DNA from: Strigamia acuminata
Lineage: Eukaryota; Arthropoda; Chilopoda; Geophilomorpha; Linotaeniidae
Direction: 5' to 3'
Length of the DNA: 64,000 bases
Assembly: GCA_949358305.1 (NCBI GenBank)
Contig: OX442314.1
Span: 38,847,211-38,911,210 of the forward strand
The notes under the pieces were generated by a model. That model was not told where the DNA came from and did no database searches. It saw only the letters and a program-made list of their open reading frames with translations. Below are positions 19,484-30,053 of this stretch, piece by piece. Made by a program: the position numbers and the translations under genes. Each line of letters starts with the position of its first letter. The stretch's first letter is position 1.

Positions 19484-22400
19484 CTACTGCTTTTCCTGAG
19501 CCCGCGCGTTCAAGTTTTTTGTAAGGTTGTCGGATAAAGAATTAATGAGATGTTCCATTTCATCTTTGGACAACATTCTCTTTGGCTGTTGACATTGCCG
19601 TACCCAGTGTCCAACTTGGCCACAATTATGGCACGGTGCATTCTCCGGTGTCAATTTTACTTGACTGGTCTTATTACCATCCGTTGCGCCGCCTGGCGTA
19701 GAAGTCTGTCCCTTACTTTCACTTAATTGTGGAGTTTGTACTTCTATTTTTGAGTTGAAGTCGACAGAGTACGGTTTGGTCGGAAAGGACGAATTTCCTT
19801 GTGTCTGCGGCTGCACAACCGTTTGATGTGGCAACCTTGTTTGCATTTGCGGCTTGTATTTTGTTATCGCTGGATTGTTCCGTGTAAACAATACGCTTGC
19901 CGCATCCATTAGAGTGTTTAATTCATCTTCCGAGTATTCTGTTAACATTATTTGTGTATTACCGACTGATTCGGTTGCTTCGGACGAGTCTTGTACCCAT
20001 TTGACCGTTGGTCGCGTTGGCACTCGTGGTTGAGGATAAGGCGATGGTCCACTTTCTTGTTTTTTGGTGGACCCTTCCTCCCGAGATGATAATAAAAATT
20101 GCGAGCGTGGGCGCATCATTTTTGCACCGGATCTCGTATAGTCTGAGTGGTGTCGCTGCAAGTCATCCCGTGCTCTTTGCTCTTCTAGCGGGAGGTCTGA
20201 TGCATATCTGTCATCAATATACATTTGATTGTTCCTTATAAATTCTTGTAATTTTTCGAAAGAACTGGCCATTGGTGCATCCACCATTCTTAATACCTTC
20301 TCGGAAAAGGGTGTCAGACCGTTTCTGAATTTTCTATCTTCGTCGAAATCGCTGATGTGATACGGGAGCTGAGCAATTAGATCTTCTGTTCGTCTTAAGT
20401 AAGACCGAATGTCTTCGCCCAACATTTGTTTGTGGTTGTCCCAATACTTTATCATCATTGCATTGGACTCCCCGTATTCTTTCATGAATGACTTTACAAA
20501 TTCATTCCAGTGCGTGAATTTATTTTTTCGAAACCAATTCGTTGCACTACCAACCAACATTTTTGGTATCAACTTATGTAAAGCCACATCCGGGTCCATT
20601 TCGTGACTTGTCACCACGTGCATTACTTCATCTAAAAACTGGGTTCCGATTTGCCATCCTCCATCAAACATGTCCGGATTAATGCGGTCCCACTTGATTT
20701 GGTGTGGTGAGTTGTAGTAATGTGTCCAATTATTAGTGCAATATTTCAGAATAAGTTTCCTTAGAACTTCCTCCATTTCCTGAGATTTTGAAGGAATTTG
20801 CGACAATTTTGAGTCAATCTGTCTTGCGATGATTTCTTCCAATTCTCTGGAACTAGTTGGTAATGTATTTGATGGGGGCGGATCTCTGTTATCCGAACGG
20901 GAATTCCCTCTATCCCATCTCTCACCTTGTGGCCTTGAGTAGTTTGGCTCTTCACGACGAAACTGATCTGAATGTGAATATTTTCGCTCATACTCGTGTT
21001 GTGATGGTGGTGGACTGGAGCGTGACCTCCGTTGGTCTCGGTATGAGTCGTCTCGTCGCCTATTGGAATCTTCACGTCGTCTGTGTGAATCATCACGTTG
21101 CTCATGTGAATCTCTATTCGTATAGGATTCGTACCAATAGGAGCCCCTATCCTGTCGTGAGTCCTGTTGGTGGCCGTATTGTGGACTTGGGCCTTCTCTT
21201 GATATCGACTCGTTTCGATTATAACAGCTTTGTCCCACTGGACCATAATTGCTTTGTTGACGAGTCTCGTCTCTGAAGCGGGCGTCACTTTGCTGGCGTG
21301 GTTCGTCTTGACAACACGATACATTTCGCATATCTGTGTCATTATGTGCTCGAGTTTCGTCTGCAAATCGCACTTCACTGCGTGAACGGGCTTCTTGACG
21401 GTTGCATGACTCATTTCGTAAATTTACATCTTGTCCTATATGTGGGTTTGGTCCAACATATCTGTCGTCTTTTGAACGGGCAGCATCTCGATTACACGAC
21501 TCATTTCGTGGATTTATATTTTCAGGTTGCTGTGAATATTTGCCCTGCAGATAGTCGTCATAATTTCTAATTCTTGTGTAACTGGCTTGTCCAGTTGCTC
21601 CATCTTGTCCGGTTGCAGCATCTTGACTACTGCTTTTATCTTGCTCCGGAACTTCTTGATCATGTTGGAATTTTTGTTTTTCACTTTCGCGACTCATTTC
21701 GCGTTGACTATCCACTTGTTGTTTCGTCTGTGTTTCCCGCAATCTTCGCCGATCCTCTCTTTCATTGGCTTCGGCTAATTGTTCAACCGTTTCCATGAAC
21801 GTGTATGATCTTCGATAGGCGGGGTTCTCGTCGTCTCGAGCGTCTTCAAGATATTCTCCCAAAGCTTTGCCTCCACATGCGCCTTTTGTTGCAGGATTAC
21901 TGACATTTTCAGTTTCTATTGGAGTTTGGTGATCCCTGTTGTCTGAATCCATTTTTCTGCGTGCTGTCTGCCATTTTTGGAAATCCTCCGGGTCCACTCC
22001 TGTTACTGCACCTTGTTTTTTAATTGGTCCAGCAGGTTGGTCCGTTGCACGCTGACGATTTCTCTGTGCAATCACGTCCAGCACGTTTGGATTTTTTGCT
22101 GGTGAAACTGATGCTCTTTTAGCATCTCTTCTTTCATCCACATCACCTCTCCTTTTTAAAGGATTTGCGGACGAGCCTGGTGATAAATTGACCACTTCTG
22201 GCTGGCGTGGTGGAATGTTCGTTTGTCTGGCGTACTGGCATTGTGCAAGATATTTGAGCTCCTCATTCTCTTGGCGGACTCTTTCCGCTGCTTCTTGCGC
22301 TTCAAGAGCGTTCTGACGAAGGTAGTGGATCTCCTTGCTTTCTGCTGTTTCCGCTGCCTTTTGTGCTGCAATTAATGCTAAACGTTCCGCTTCCACGCGG

Positions 22401-23392
22401 ACTCTTTCCGCTGCAATCCTCTGTCTTTCGGCTTGCATAGCTGCTCGATCAGCCGCTATTTCCGCTAGACGTTTCTCCTGCAAGTCTCGATACTCGTTCG
22501 CCAAACGTATTTTTTCTTGCTCGATACGTTGATTTTCGGCACGTATCGCATCTCGATTTGCTAATTCCTGCGCCTTACGTCTATCACGTAATTCTTGTCG
22601 TTCCGTTGCTAGGCGGATCCTCTCAGCTTCCATTCTGTCTTTCTCCGCTTGCATTTCTCTGTCCAATTGGTCCTTTTTGGCACGAATTTCGTCTTCCGTC
22701 GCTTGTTTGGCCAATTCTGCCTCGTACTTCGCTTGGCGCGCTTGGCGTTCTTCCATTTTGAGACGTCGTACCATCTCGTATTCCTCTTGATGGAAATTTT
22801 GCAGCTGTCGGGTGCTGTCTTTCATCGCCTTTGTGATGTTTGCAACGTCTTCATCGGAAAGTGTAACGCCTTCTGCGTACTGACGCTGCCGCTCTGCCAA
22901 TCGGTCTGCATTTTCCTGCATGAGATCGGCGATGCGCTGGCGTACTCGTGACAATTTATGTCGGGCCGGGGAATTTTCGCCCGAAGTTTCCGCGTCGTCT
23001 CGCGCTCTTTGTTTGGCTGCGGCGTGATAGTGTTTTATCAATTTCCCTCGTTTGTGAGCGACGGCAATCACTTGCTCCAACGACATATTCGTTAAGTCAA
23101 TTTTGCTGCTTGGAGTTGACGGCACGCTGGGCGAAGTCTTATCGACTGGTGAGGTGACACAGGGCTCTTCCCTTTGAGTTTCCTGCGACGTTTCCAACCA
23201 AAAATCTTGACTGGTTAGTCGGCGCTGTTCGGGATCTTGGTCCGATTCTCTCTCCGGGCTGGATGATGAATCGAAATATGGCTCCGCTGCTCCGCCGGTC
23301 GCTCCTCCGGCCGTACCGCCTCTAGTGCGGACTCCTCGTCTCGTTCCTCTCCCTCTCCTCGAATCTTGTGGCAAAGACATTATTTGTAACAC
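19484..23392 (-). CDS. gag: Gypsy Gag polyprotein
   Basis: 1,302 residues from ATG 23392. Residues about 130-400 form a long charged, coiled-coil-like region (repeated QAERQRIAAERVRVEAER-type heptads). Residues about 400-870 are Arg/Asp/Ser/Asn-rich and repetitive. Residues about 884-1035 match the retrotransposon gag/capsid pattern (FLDEVMHVV ... ATNWFRK ... WNEFVKSFMKEYG ... LRRTEDLIAQLP). A CCHC zinc knuckle CHNCGQVGHWVRQC is near 1257. The protein packages RNA and forms particles. It is more than twice the usual gypsy Gag length because of the N-terminal coiled coil and low-complexity middle. It ends RAQEKQ-stop, overlapping the open pol frame. Confidence 0.9.
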   Translation of the reverse strand: MLQIMSLPQDSRRGRGTRRGVRTRGGTAGGATGGAAEPYFDSSSSPERESDQDPEQRRLTSQDFWLETSQETQREEPCVTSPVDKTSPSVPSTPSSKIDLTNMSLEQVIAVAHKRGKLIKHYHAAAKQRARDDAETSGENSPARHKLSRVRQRIADLMQENADRLAERQRQYAEGVTLSDEDVANITKAMKDSTRQLQNFHQEEYEMVRRLKMEERQARQAKYEAELAKQATEDEIRAKKDQLDREMQAEKDRMEAERIRLATERQELRDRRKAQELANRDAIRAENQRIEQEKIRLANEYRDLQEKRLAEIAADRAAMQAERQRIAAERVRVEAERLALIAAQKAAETAESKEIHYLRQNALEAQEAAERVRQENEELKYLAQCQYARQTNIPPRQPEVVNLSPGSSANPLKRRGDVDERRDAKRASVSPAKNPNVLDVIAQRNRQRATDQPAGPIKKQGAVTGVDPEDFQKWQTARRKMDSDNRDHQTPIETENVSNPATKGACGGKALGEYLEDARDDENPAYRRSYTFMETVEQLAEANEREDRRRLRETQTKQQVDSQREMSRESEKQKFQHDQEVPEQDKSSSQDAATGQDGATGQASYTRIRNYDDYLQGKYSQQPENINPRNESCNRDAARSKDDRYVGPNPHIGQDVNLRNESCNRQEARSRSEVRFADETRAHNDTDMRNVSCCQDEPRQQSDARFRDETRQQSNYGPVGQSCYNRNESISREGPSPQYGHQQDSRQDRGSYWYESYTNRDSHEQRDDSHRRREDSNRRRDDSYRDQRRSRSSPPPSQHEYERKYSHSDQFRREEPNYSRPQGERWDRGNSRSDNRDPPPSNTLPTSSRELEEIIARQIDSKLSQIPSKSQEMEEVLRKLILKYCTNNWTHYYNSPHQIKWDRINPDMFDGGWQIGTQFLDEVMHVVTSHEMDPDVALHKLIPKMLVGSATNWFRKNKFTHWNEFVKSFMKEYGESNAMMIKYWDNHKQMLGEDIRSYLRRTEDLIAQLPYHISDFDEDRKFRNGLTPFSEKVLRMVDAPMASSFEKLQEFIRNNQMYIDDRYASDLPLEEQRARDDLQRHHSDYTRSGAKMMRPRSQFLLSSREEGSTKKQESGPSPYPQPRVPTRPTVKWVQDSSEATESVGNTQIMLTEYSEDELNTLMDAASVLFTRNNPAITKYKPQMQTRLPHQTVVQPQTQGNSSFPTKPYSVDFNSKIEVQTPQLSESKGQTSTPGGATDGNKTSQVKLTPENAPCHNCGQVGHWVRQCQQPKRMLSKDEMEHLINSLSDNLTKNLNARAQEKQ
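19514..19520 (-). promoter_or_regulatory. Probable -1 ribosomal frameshift site between gag and pol
   Basis: On the coding strand the gag frame reads ACA AAA AAC, giving the heptamer A AAA AAC, a classic slippery site. Pol lies in the -1 frame relative to gag and is open from here to its stop at 14433. The gag stop is 30 bases downstream. A stimulatory stem or pseudoknot was not established by eye. Confidence 0.7.
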
Positions 23393-23485
23393 AGAATAGA
23401 GAAGAAAGAAACAGAAAATTTCCTATCACAAATTTAAAAGACAAAATGGCGGTCCCTCAACTGAATTTAGTTGTTAAGGTTCAAA

Positions 23486-23503
23486 TTTTTTAACGGGCCC
23501 CCA
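23486..23503 (-). other. Primer-binding-site candidate of the gypsy element
   Basis: Two bases inside the 5' LTR the coding strand reads TGGGGGCCCG, beginning with TGG as expected for a tRNA 3'-CCA complement. The matching tRNA could not be identified. Confidence 0.5.
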
Positions 23504-23505
23504 GG

Positions 23506-24473
23506 TGTAATGAGCCCAAATTATTATTAAATAAATAATAATAATTCTAGACTTATTGATGCTTAGACAAGACTTATCATAAAAACTACTCTTTAATATA
23601 AAACTCACAAAATGGTTTATTCTGACTTAGAATAAGATAAATTACAGTGATAAATAAAGCTTAATGGAAATAAGAAATGAAATAATAGATGAAATGAGGA
23701 AATAACTTCAAATCGACGTGGAAACGTTAGCTTGACGATTCCAACGTTCCGGCGACGATAACGGCTCGTTTTCGTCGCGCTTCTACGGCTCTCTCCTCGA
23801 CGCTCGTCTCGATATTCTGCTCGGCGTCGCTCCACGGTGAAAACGGACTTATTCCGTCACTCAACTTCTCGAACTCCTCGGAAATCGTCTGATGCGAATC
23901 GACTCACGCCGACTCGCTTGGTCAATCGGACTCTTTCCGTAACGTCAAACTCTCGTGCTCGCAACTCCGTCGTCGTGGCGACGTATTTGCGACTCTTCGC
24001 AACGTCTAGCCGGATTCTCTTCACGGCGAGGCGAAATCCCAAGACAACAATGAGTTATCTCAAGAATGTGAATGAAATCCCACCGCACGTGAAATGCGGC
24101 AAGACCGTGATATCCCGCTGTTGTCTGTTACAACAGTAGGAAAAGCTCCCAAATTAGCAGCTGGCTAACTCAGGAATATGGCAACTCTTGGAGGAATCAC
24201 AAAATACTGGAGGTTTTCTCTGGGTAGTTTTGTGGTTGTTCTCTGGCAAAAGTTGAATTCATACTGAGGAGTTCTCACTCCTCGCAGGACTCATTTCCTG
24301 TTTGGAGGCTTGTGGGCTGGTTACCCTGGCAACCACCCACATTTCCTCCCACTCTGCTTCGCTTTCTAGCCTGTAGACAGGAAGCATAAAAACTCAAACT
24401 AAAATATAATAAACTAAAATATTATTTTCAGACTTTTTCTGACACTTCACTAGTGACCACTAGGGTCACTACA
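23506..24473 (-). repeat. 5' LTR of the gypsy element
   Basis: 968 bp, nearly identical to 9448-10418. Differences seen are a short indel/substitution patch near 23950 and single-base changes. It is next to the primer-binding-site candidate, which makes it the 5' LTR. Confidence 0.93.
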
Positions 24474-24536
24474 AGTTCATTCGGCACCTGTTATCGACAG
24501 TGTTGCTTGTTTTAAAATAAAAATTTAAAGTGTTAA
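24474..24536 (+). repeat. Right half of the MENW-leader fragment split by the gypsy insertion
   Basis: 'ttcattcggcacctgttatcgacagtgttgcttgttttaaaa' aligns with the leader 'ttcattcaacaatcgacc...gtgttgctcgttttaaac' of other MENW copies and continues the sequence broken at 9447, with AGTT duplicated. Confidence 0.65.
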
Positions 24537-26163
24537 AATACGAAATATAATACCGAATATTCAACCGTTTATTGAATTTCATTTATCCGAATTTTTCGTT
24601 TTCTGGCGGATCCCGGGTTTTTCGTTTACCCGAGCATTCCGGGTTTTCGATAAACCGAGAGTTCTCTAAATACAGGCACTGTGGAGAATATACAATTCAT
24701 TCAACAATCGACCATTTACACGTGTTGCTCGTTTTAAACTATAATTTTAAAGTTTTCAAATCTTTACAAATATTTACAACTGTAATTAAAGTACACTTTA
24801 TTTCATTATGGAAAACTGGTATGCCAACTCACAAGCAGACGATGAATTCATTCGATCACTTTTATTCCCAGACTCTGCAACCGACATATCGTCTGGGACC
24901 ACGTTTCAATACGGACGCTACGCAAGTAGTAATCAATGAATTGAAAGAAGCTGTCGAAGAAAATAAAAGCACCCCATTGGAACCATTAGTAGGTTTACTT
25001 CCGGCTCAACCTGACGAACCCACAATTAACTGCGACCAACTGTACAACTATTTGTTTACTGATGGAAACGAACCCTTGGAGAATTTAGTTGCGGTATCAA
25101 TCGAACCAACCAATTTAAACTCTGAAGTGGTCGACGATTATGCGATCTAGTTTCATTTTCTCAGCCAGAAATGCCAGATAATACAGGGCTTGGATTAGCC
25201 GAAAATGAAAATGAAGATGAAAACTACGTTTCAGATTACGTGCCTGAAAATAGTGATAGCGAAACGGAACAAACTGTCAATCCAAAACTGAAGGGTCAAA
25301 GAGAAAGTCGTGCTGTCAAAGCTCGAACCATCAGATCTGAAATAAAGACGAAGGATGCTGATTTTAAAGGAGAATTCAGTGCAATGGCAGCGAGAATCGA
25401 AGCGGCAAAAAAGCGGAAAGCGGCACTTTTGGAAGATGTGGAGTTCTATGAATTCAAACCTGCGTATAACAAGATCGTTTTGGCAAATCACAAGGAATTA
25501 ACCCCCTTGACCCGAGTAATCGCTGAGCACGAGCAGCCGCCACGGAAAAAACGACGCGTGGGTAAGAGTACTGGGATTTGTTACCACGTATCGGATGGCA
25601 AAGTGTCAATGCAATGTTGTCCGAGAGGTGACACAGTCCAAACAGAACAAGTTTAAGTTATTTATCATTATTCTTCATTTTAATAGGACGAGTGTCGTTG
25701 TCCAGATGACGTCCTTTACTAATTATCCAACACAGTAGACAGCTGAACAAATTATCCCGGGCAGTAGTTAAAAAGTGAAAGAATCTTAGAACGCAGAATC
25801 TAGAGTAAACAGGAGAATGGGCAATTCATTACCTGCGTGGACCAAAAGTCTGATCCCCTCAAATATTTCCTGAGCAAGTGCATCTAGGCCAACTTTGATT
25901 TAACAATCGTACAGGAAGTTGGGCGAGAGCAATCTAATGATGTCATCAAATTTGACCTTGAAAGCCATTTTCAAGGTCCTTTGCTTGCTAACTTCTAAAC
26001 CAATTAAGTTAGAGCAAAATTTCCAATTACAAAGTTGTAGAGCACCATCAAATTAGTACTATCCAACTTATCTTAGTCATCCTAAGTTAACTGTTAACCG
26101 TTCGCACTACATAGTCTAGATAAAACTTTAGCTAGCTTAGCTCAATCTAGATTTAGCCTAGTC
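24537..26163 (+). repeat. MENW element copy A (5' leader, broken ORF, 3' region)
   Basis: Starts at about 'atacgaaatataataccg', shared with copy B at about 31646. The leader has several inverted 'gggttttcg / cccg' motifs. The region after the ORF (25690-26163) matches copy B 32880-33355. It is followed directly by the Tc1/mariner insertion, and the homology resumes at 27508. Confidence 0.7.
24808..25656 (+). pseudogene. MENW protein gene, copy A, broken
   Basis: Starts with the family ATG (MENWYANSQADDEFIRS). A small deletion after TTFQ ('caatacgga' in place of a longer stretch in copy B) shifts the frame. A second deletion of about 95 bp after EVVDD removes the segment that in copies B and C reads FSIPQRETxKPEEPIYEIVS. 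The rest (from about 25171) still encodes the acidic linker, basic helical segment and the PPRKKRRVG nuclear-localisation-like motif, ending VQTEQV. Two disablements make it a pseudogene. Confidence 0.75.
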
Positions 26164-26165
26164 TA

Positions 26166-27507
26166 AGGTGCGTCCAATAATGATAGGTCCACCCCTCCAT
26201 TGTTACATAAAATAACTTCTGTGACTGTTACAGAAATGACAATTTATTTCTGGCATTATTACAATAAAATAAGGTTATTCCTAAATTTTCAATGCATTTA
26301 AACAATAAATAAATAAATAAATCCAAAAAAGCATATTTTTGCTGTCCAGAAATGATAGGTCCAGTTACAATTTTCATGGATTTTATAGCCTTAAGTTTAA
26401 TTTTTAGACACCAGAGTTCAGAATAGACTAAATGCAAATGGTGGCAAACATAAACAAGCCAAACAGTATTTTCAGAAGTTTGTAAGGTGCAAAAATCTTG
26501 ATGGGGCGAGGAAAGCCATTAACGGAGTTTGAAAAGAGTCAAATCACAGCCCTAAAAAATTGTGGACAATCTGCAAAGGCCCTAAACCGACCCCACAACG
26601 CAATAAACAATTATATTGCCCTTGGGAATAAATATGGCCAAAAAAAGTCATCAGGTAGACCTTAAAAATTGTCAAGCAGACAAAAAAGTGCCATTATCAA
26701 TGAGGTGAGAAAAGAATCAACTTCATTAAGGTCACTGGCCCAAAGAGAAGATGTCAATGTGTCTAAATCCACCTTGAGCAACATATTGAAACAAGAGAGC
26801 TCACTCAAGTACACCAAACGCAAGGCCCAACCATCACTAAAAATTTGTCATAAGGAAAAAAGAGTACAGTGGGCTCAGGAACACATGTTGTGGCACAAAG
26901 TTGTGTGGAGTGACAAGAAAAAATTCAACTTGGATGGACCCGATGGTTGTCAGTACTACTGGCATGATATTCGTAAGGATGAGGAAGTCTACTCCAAACG
27001 ACAGATGGGTGGTGGTTCAGTGATGGTCTGGGCTGCCTTTGGATATAATGGATTCACGGATATTGTGTTTCTAGATGGCAAGATGAACGCAATTAAGTAT
27101 CAACAAGTACTGGAAACACATCTTGTGCCATTTGGCGAAACAATTGGAGGAGCATTCTGGGTGTTCCAGCAGGATAATGCACCTGTGCATTTGGCGAAGT
27201 CTACCTAGAACTGGCTTGTTTATGTTTGCCACCATTTGCATTTAGTCTATTCTGAACTCTGGTGTCTAAAAATTAAACTTAAGGCTATAAAATCCATGAA
27301 AATTGTAACTGGACCTATCATTTCTGGACAGCAAAAATATGCTTTTTTGGATTTATTTATTTATTTATTGTTTAAATGCATTGAAAATTTAGGAATAACC
27401 TTATTTTATTGTAATAATGCCAGAAATAAATTGTCATTTCTGTAACAGTCACAGAAGTTATTTTATGTAACAATGGAGGGGTGGACCTATCATTATTGGA
27501 CGCACCT
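26166..27507 (+). mobile_element. Tc1/mariner element with 296-bp terminal inverted repeats
   Basis: Terminal repeats 26166-26461 and 27212-27507 read as essentially perfect inverted copies beginning AGGTGCGTCCAATAATG. The element is flanked by TA (26164-26165, 27508-27509). Copy B of the host repeat at about 33352 has the uninterrupted 'gcctag.ctagttgttgagcc', an empty site confirming the boundaries. Both arms contain the same 69-codon frame, which is just arm sequence. Confidence 0.93.
26501..27208 (+). pseudogene. Tc1/mariner transposase, disabled and 3'-truncated
   Basis: Frame from ATG 26501 reads MGRGKPLTEFEKSQITALKN, then an N-terminal helix-turn-helix pair with a GRP linker. It has an in-frame TAA right after GRP (26663-26665) and is open again to 27208. 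The catalytic part shows the first two Asp residues in VVWSDKKKFNLDGPDG and FQQDNAPVHLAKS. The sequence then runs into the right inverted repeat, so the third acidic residue and C-terminus are missing. It cannot encode an active enzyme; the element could at best be moved by a relative. Confidence 0.88.
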
Positions 27508-28150
27508 TAGTTGTTGAGCCAAACTGTTCGCACTAGCACTGTTTTTGAGGCTATTTCAGACATTACTTAACAATAAATCCAGAAATAATTAGTGCAAAAA
27601 AAATGGCCAGCAGTGCATTGTTTTGACGAGATTAATATCAAATCAGACTCGACTGTTGCAATTACTACAATCAAGAAGACGAAAGCAACGGTATTGTAAA
27701 AGACTTAAAGTTATTTTACAGCTTGTCTTAAATTCGCGAATGTCTCCAGAATGTTGGTCCTATCCCAAAGCTGGTGAATGGTGGACACTAGCACAGACTT
27801 TTAGCGACAGACGATGGAAGGAAAAATTCAGAGTGTCTCGGGCAACATATAATTTAATTTGTGAAAAACTTAAAGACATGGCACGATTGGACACTCGTTT
27901 TCGGACAAGTATCAGTTTGGAGAAGCGAGTTGCAATTTCTTTGAACACACTGGCCTCAACTGCAGATTGAAAATGCCTTCGGACGATTAAAAGCAAGATT
28001 TCGATGTTTGAATAAGCGATTAGAAATAAAATTAAATAATGTTCCTGTATTAGTACAGACATGTAATATGCTATGCTTTGGATGTAGTCAAGAGTTATTG
28101 GATTTATTTTCAACGAGCATTGGGAGCAACTTCGAAATACATTCGTAAAT
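27508..28150 (+). mobile_element. PIF/Harbinger remnant A (internally deleted)
   Basis: Continues the host repeat after the Tc1 insertion. It contains N- and C-terminal parts of a Harbinger transposase with the centre missing, at the same junction as in remnant B. Outer ends not resolved. Confidence 0.65.
27623..28147 (+). pseudogene. PIF/Harbinger transposase remnant A
   Basis: The first part (to 27970) has CWSYPKAGEWWTLAQTFSDRRWKEKFRVSRATYNLICEKL and FRTSISLEKRVAISLNTLAST, typical of the N-terminal region of DDE_Tnp_4 (Harbinger) transposases. After 'LAST' the frame shifts and the sequence jumps to the C-terminal signature LQIENAFGRLKARFRCLNKR followed by VPVLVQT. The catalytic Asp-containing middle is deleted. 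Remnant B at 33450 has the same junction (tcaactgcagattgaaaatg). Confidence 0.75.
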
Positions 28151-28546
28151 TAAACATTTTTTTTATAATCAAATAAAATATATTTGATAAATTTCAATTT
28201 CCTACGGTGACAATAGCAGCGCTCAAGTTTGGATAAATAACTTGGAACATACTAATTTGCCAGCTGAAATTGAGATATATTTTCAAGAGAGCCAATTTGA
28301 AACGAGAGCCGTTTGTTGATATGCCAGAAGGGTGGCCGCAAATTATCCCCTCCCTCCTCCCTCGCTTATGCACTGGTTCCTTGGAATTTATAAAATAGAA
28401 TAGCAAAGCGCGTATCTACGATCTAGTTGAGGTTACGTGTCAAAAGACTGTCGTCAACAACTAGATAGGGATCCCTGATGGCAGGATGGCCATATCTGAG
28501 CAAAAGACACAAAAAAGACAGTATAGCTAATTGACTCAATTCCGGC
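28151..28546. other. Unassigned repeat-rich stretch
   Basis: No gene recognised. A short poly(T)/AATAAA stretch at 28150-28185 may be the end of the Harbinger remnant. The CCGGC target site of the next LTR element is at 28542-28546. Confidence 0.35.
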
Positions 28547-28773
28547 TGAAGTGTTTGTAGAATCAGATTGTATTGATGTTGCTGGATATTGTTGGATTTT
28601 AAGTTAGACACGAGGCATCACGTACGGGAATATTTGCATAAGTGTTTTATTAATCAAAAAGTACAGGTGGCGCTGTACACGATCTCGCGACGTCGCGGGA
28701 ACGCGACGTGCATGACGTGCGCCACAAAACAATCAAATGAACACATGAAAGAATTGGAGTGACGAACACTCCA
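28547..28773 (-). repeat. 3' LTR of the pol-less LTR element
   Basis: On the coding strand it starts TGGAGTGTTCG and ends CACTTCA; 227 bp. Contains 'ctcgcgacgtcgcggg' CpG-rich palindromic sequence. Confidence 0.88.
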
Positions 28774-29135
28774 GTATCCCCTCAATTGCGAACAGGGCAA
28801 TCAAAGGAGAGCAATTAAAACAAATATTTGGATCGGAATAAAATAAAGTATACAAGTATAGGATAGGAAGAATGAAATTGAATTTGAAATTGAAGCATAT
28901 GAAATAATTGTACAGTAAATACAAATTGTAACAAGCAATAGAAAAAGAACAAATTAAATCACACATAGTAAGAATGGAATTGAAATACAAAATAGAAATG
29001 GAAATAAAAACAGTAAAGTAAAATACAAGTACACGAATTGAAATAAATGGAATTGTAATTGAAATGTCATTGAACAAATGAATAAAATGAGTTGGAACAA
29101 CTCTCCCCTCCCCCCTCCAAAATGGCTGGAAACAG

Positions 29136-30053
29136 CTAATAAAATTGAAGTTTGCGGGGTTGAACTTCCATCGTATGAACGGCGGTCGGCGCGGGAACAG
29201 ACGACGGCAAAACGGACGACGGGGCGACGGACCAGCAGGCGGACTGAATGTGTCCGATTTTGCCACATGCATGGCACTTGGCCTGCCGGAACTTGCAGTC
29301 CTGCCTACGATGATCTGCGGCGCCGCACGAAAAACATTTGTGGCAGCTGTCGTCGGATGATTGTTGCAGACTCGCTGGATCAATTGGGCGCGACTGCTGC
29401 TGAAAAGAATTATTAAAGTCGCTGGTGTCTGCATTGGGGCCACGGCGGCTGTCGTATCGTCGTTTTGCACCGTTTTGCATCTTAAACACGTCGGTCGTCT
29501 TCAATGTCGGGGCGGACGCGAAAGCTGTCACCGCCTTCGACGAAACTTCAGCGGCCGACGCGAAAGCCACGGCTTTTTCGAAGTTTAAACCGGTTTGGAG
29601 CGTTAACGCATGCTGCACGTGTTCGTTTTTTAACCCACAAACGAACTAGTTTCGCAGTTCATTGTTGAGATTGTCCCCGAAATTACAGTGTTTAGTTAAT
29701 GCTTGCAGCGCATTAGAAAAGTCAGCAATCGATTCCCCGGGAGCACGTGTCCGAAAACGGAAGGTGAAGATCTCCGCCATCTCGAGTGGTTTTGGGCGCG
29801 TTCGTGTCTCCATCAAAGCGACTAACTCGTCGCACTTGAGCTCCGATGGCTCTTTTGGCAAAGTCATATTAGTCAGCAGCGTAAATGCTGGCATTCCCAC
29901 GTAGGAGAGGAGAGTGTGGACCTTCTCCTCGTCGACCACAATCTTATTGCACACAAAAATCGATTTCATCCTCGAAATGTACGTGGACCAGTCGTCCGCC
30001 AAATCGAACTCGCGTGGCGTTCCCTTCAGGGCAGCCATGGTGCACAGAAACAA
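29136..30053 (-). pseudogene. gag: Gag of the pol-less LTR element (one in-frame stop)
   Basis: The first part, from ATG at about 30038 (MAALKGTPREFDLADDWSTYISRMK), has the gag/capsid pattern FRTRAPGESIADFSNALQAL and LNNELRN. A single TAG interrupts what would read LRN-FVCGLKNEHVQHAL, after which the same frame continues to two CCHC zinc knuckles (CFSCGAADHRRQDC and CHACGKIGHIQSAC) and stops at 29136. Apart from the one nonsense codon it is continuous, suggesting recent inactivation or, less likely, a readthrough stop. Confidence 0.8.

Larger units (their letters stand above)
9448..24473 (-). mobile_element. 15-kb Ty3/gypsy-type LTR retrotransposon with three ORFs
   Basis: Two near-identical LTRs (9448-10418 and 23506-24473) bound a 13.1-kb interior coded on the minus strand as gag, pol and an unknown ORF3. 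A 4-bp target-site duplication AGTT lies at 9444-9447 and 24474-24477. Domain order PR-RT-RNase H-INT fixes the gypsy type. LTRs differ by a 3-base indel and only a few substitutions, and all three ORFs are open, so the insertion looks young and possibly intact. The interior is much longer than the 5-8 kb usual for this class because of a 1,302-residue Gag and a 1,083-residue ORF3. Confidence 0.93.

Noticed and set aside
26228-26437. 69-codon frame, also seen at 27236-27445 on the other strand
   Set aside because: Both are the same stretch of the Tc1/mariner inverted repeats, not a gene pair.
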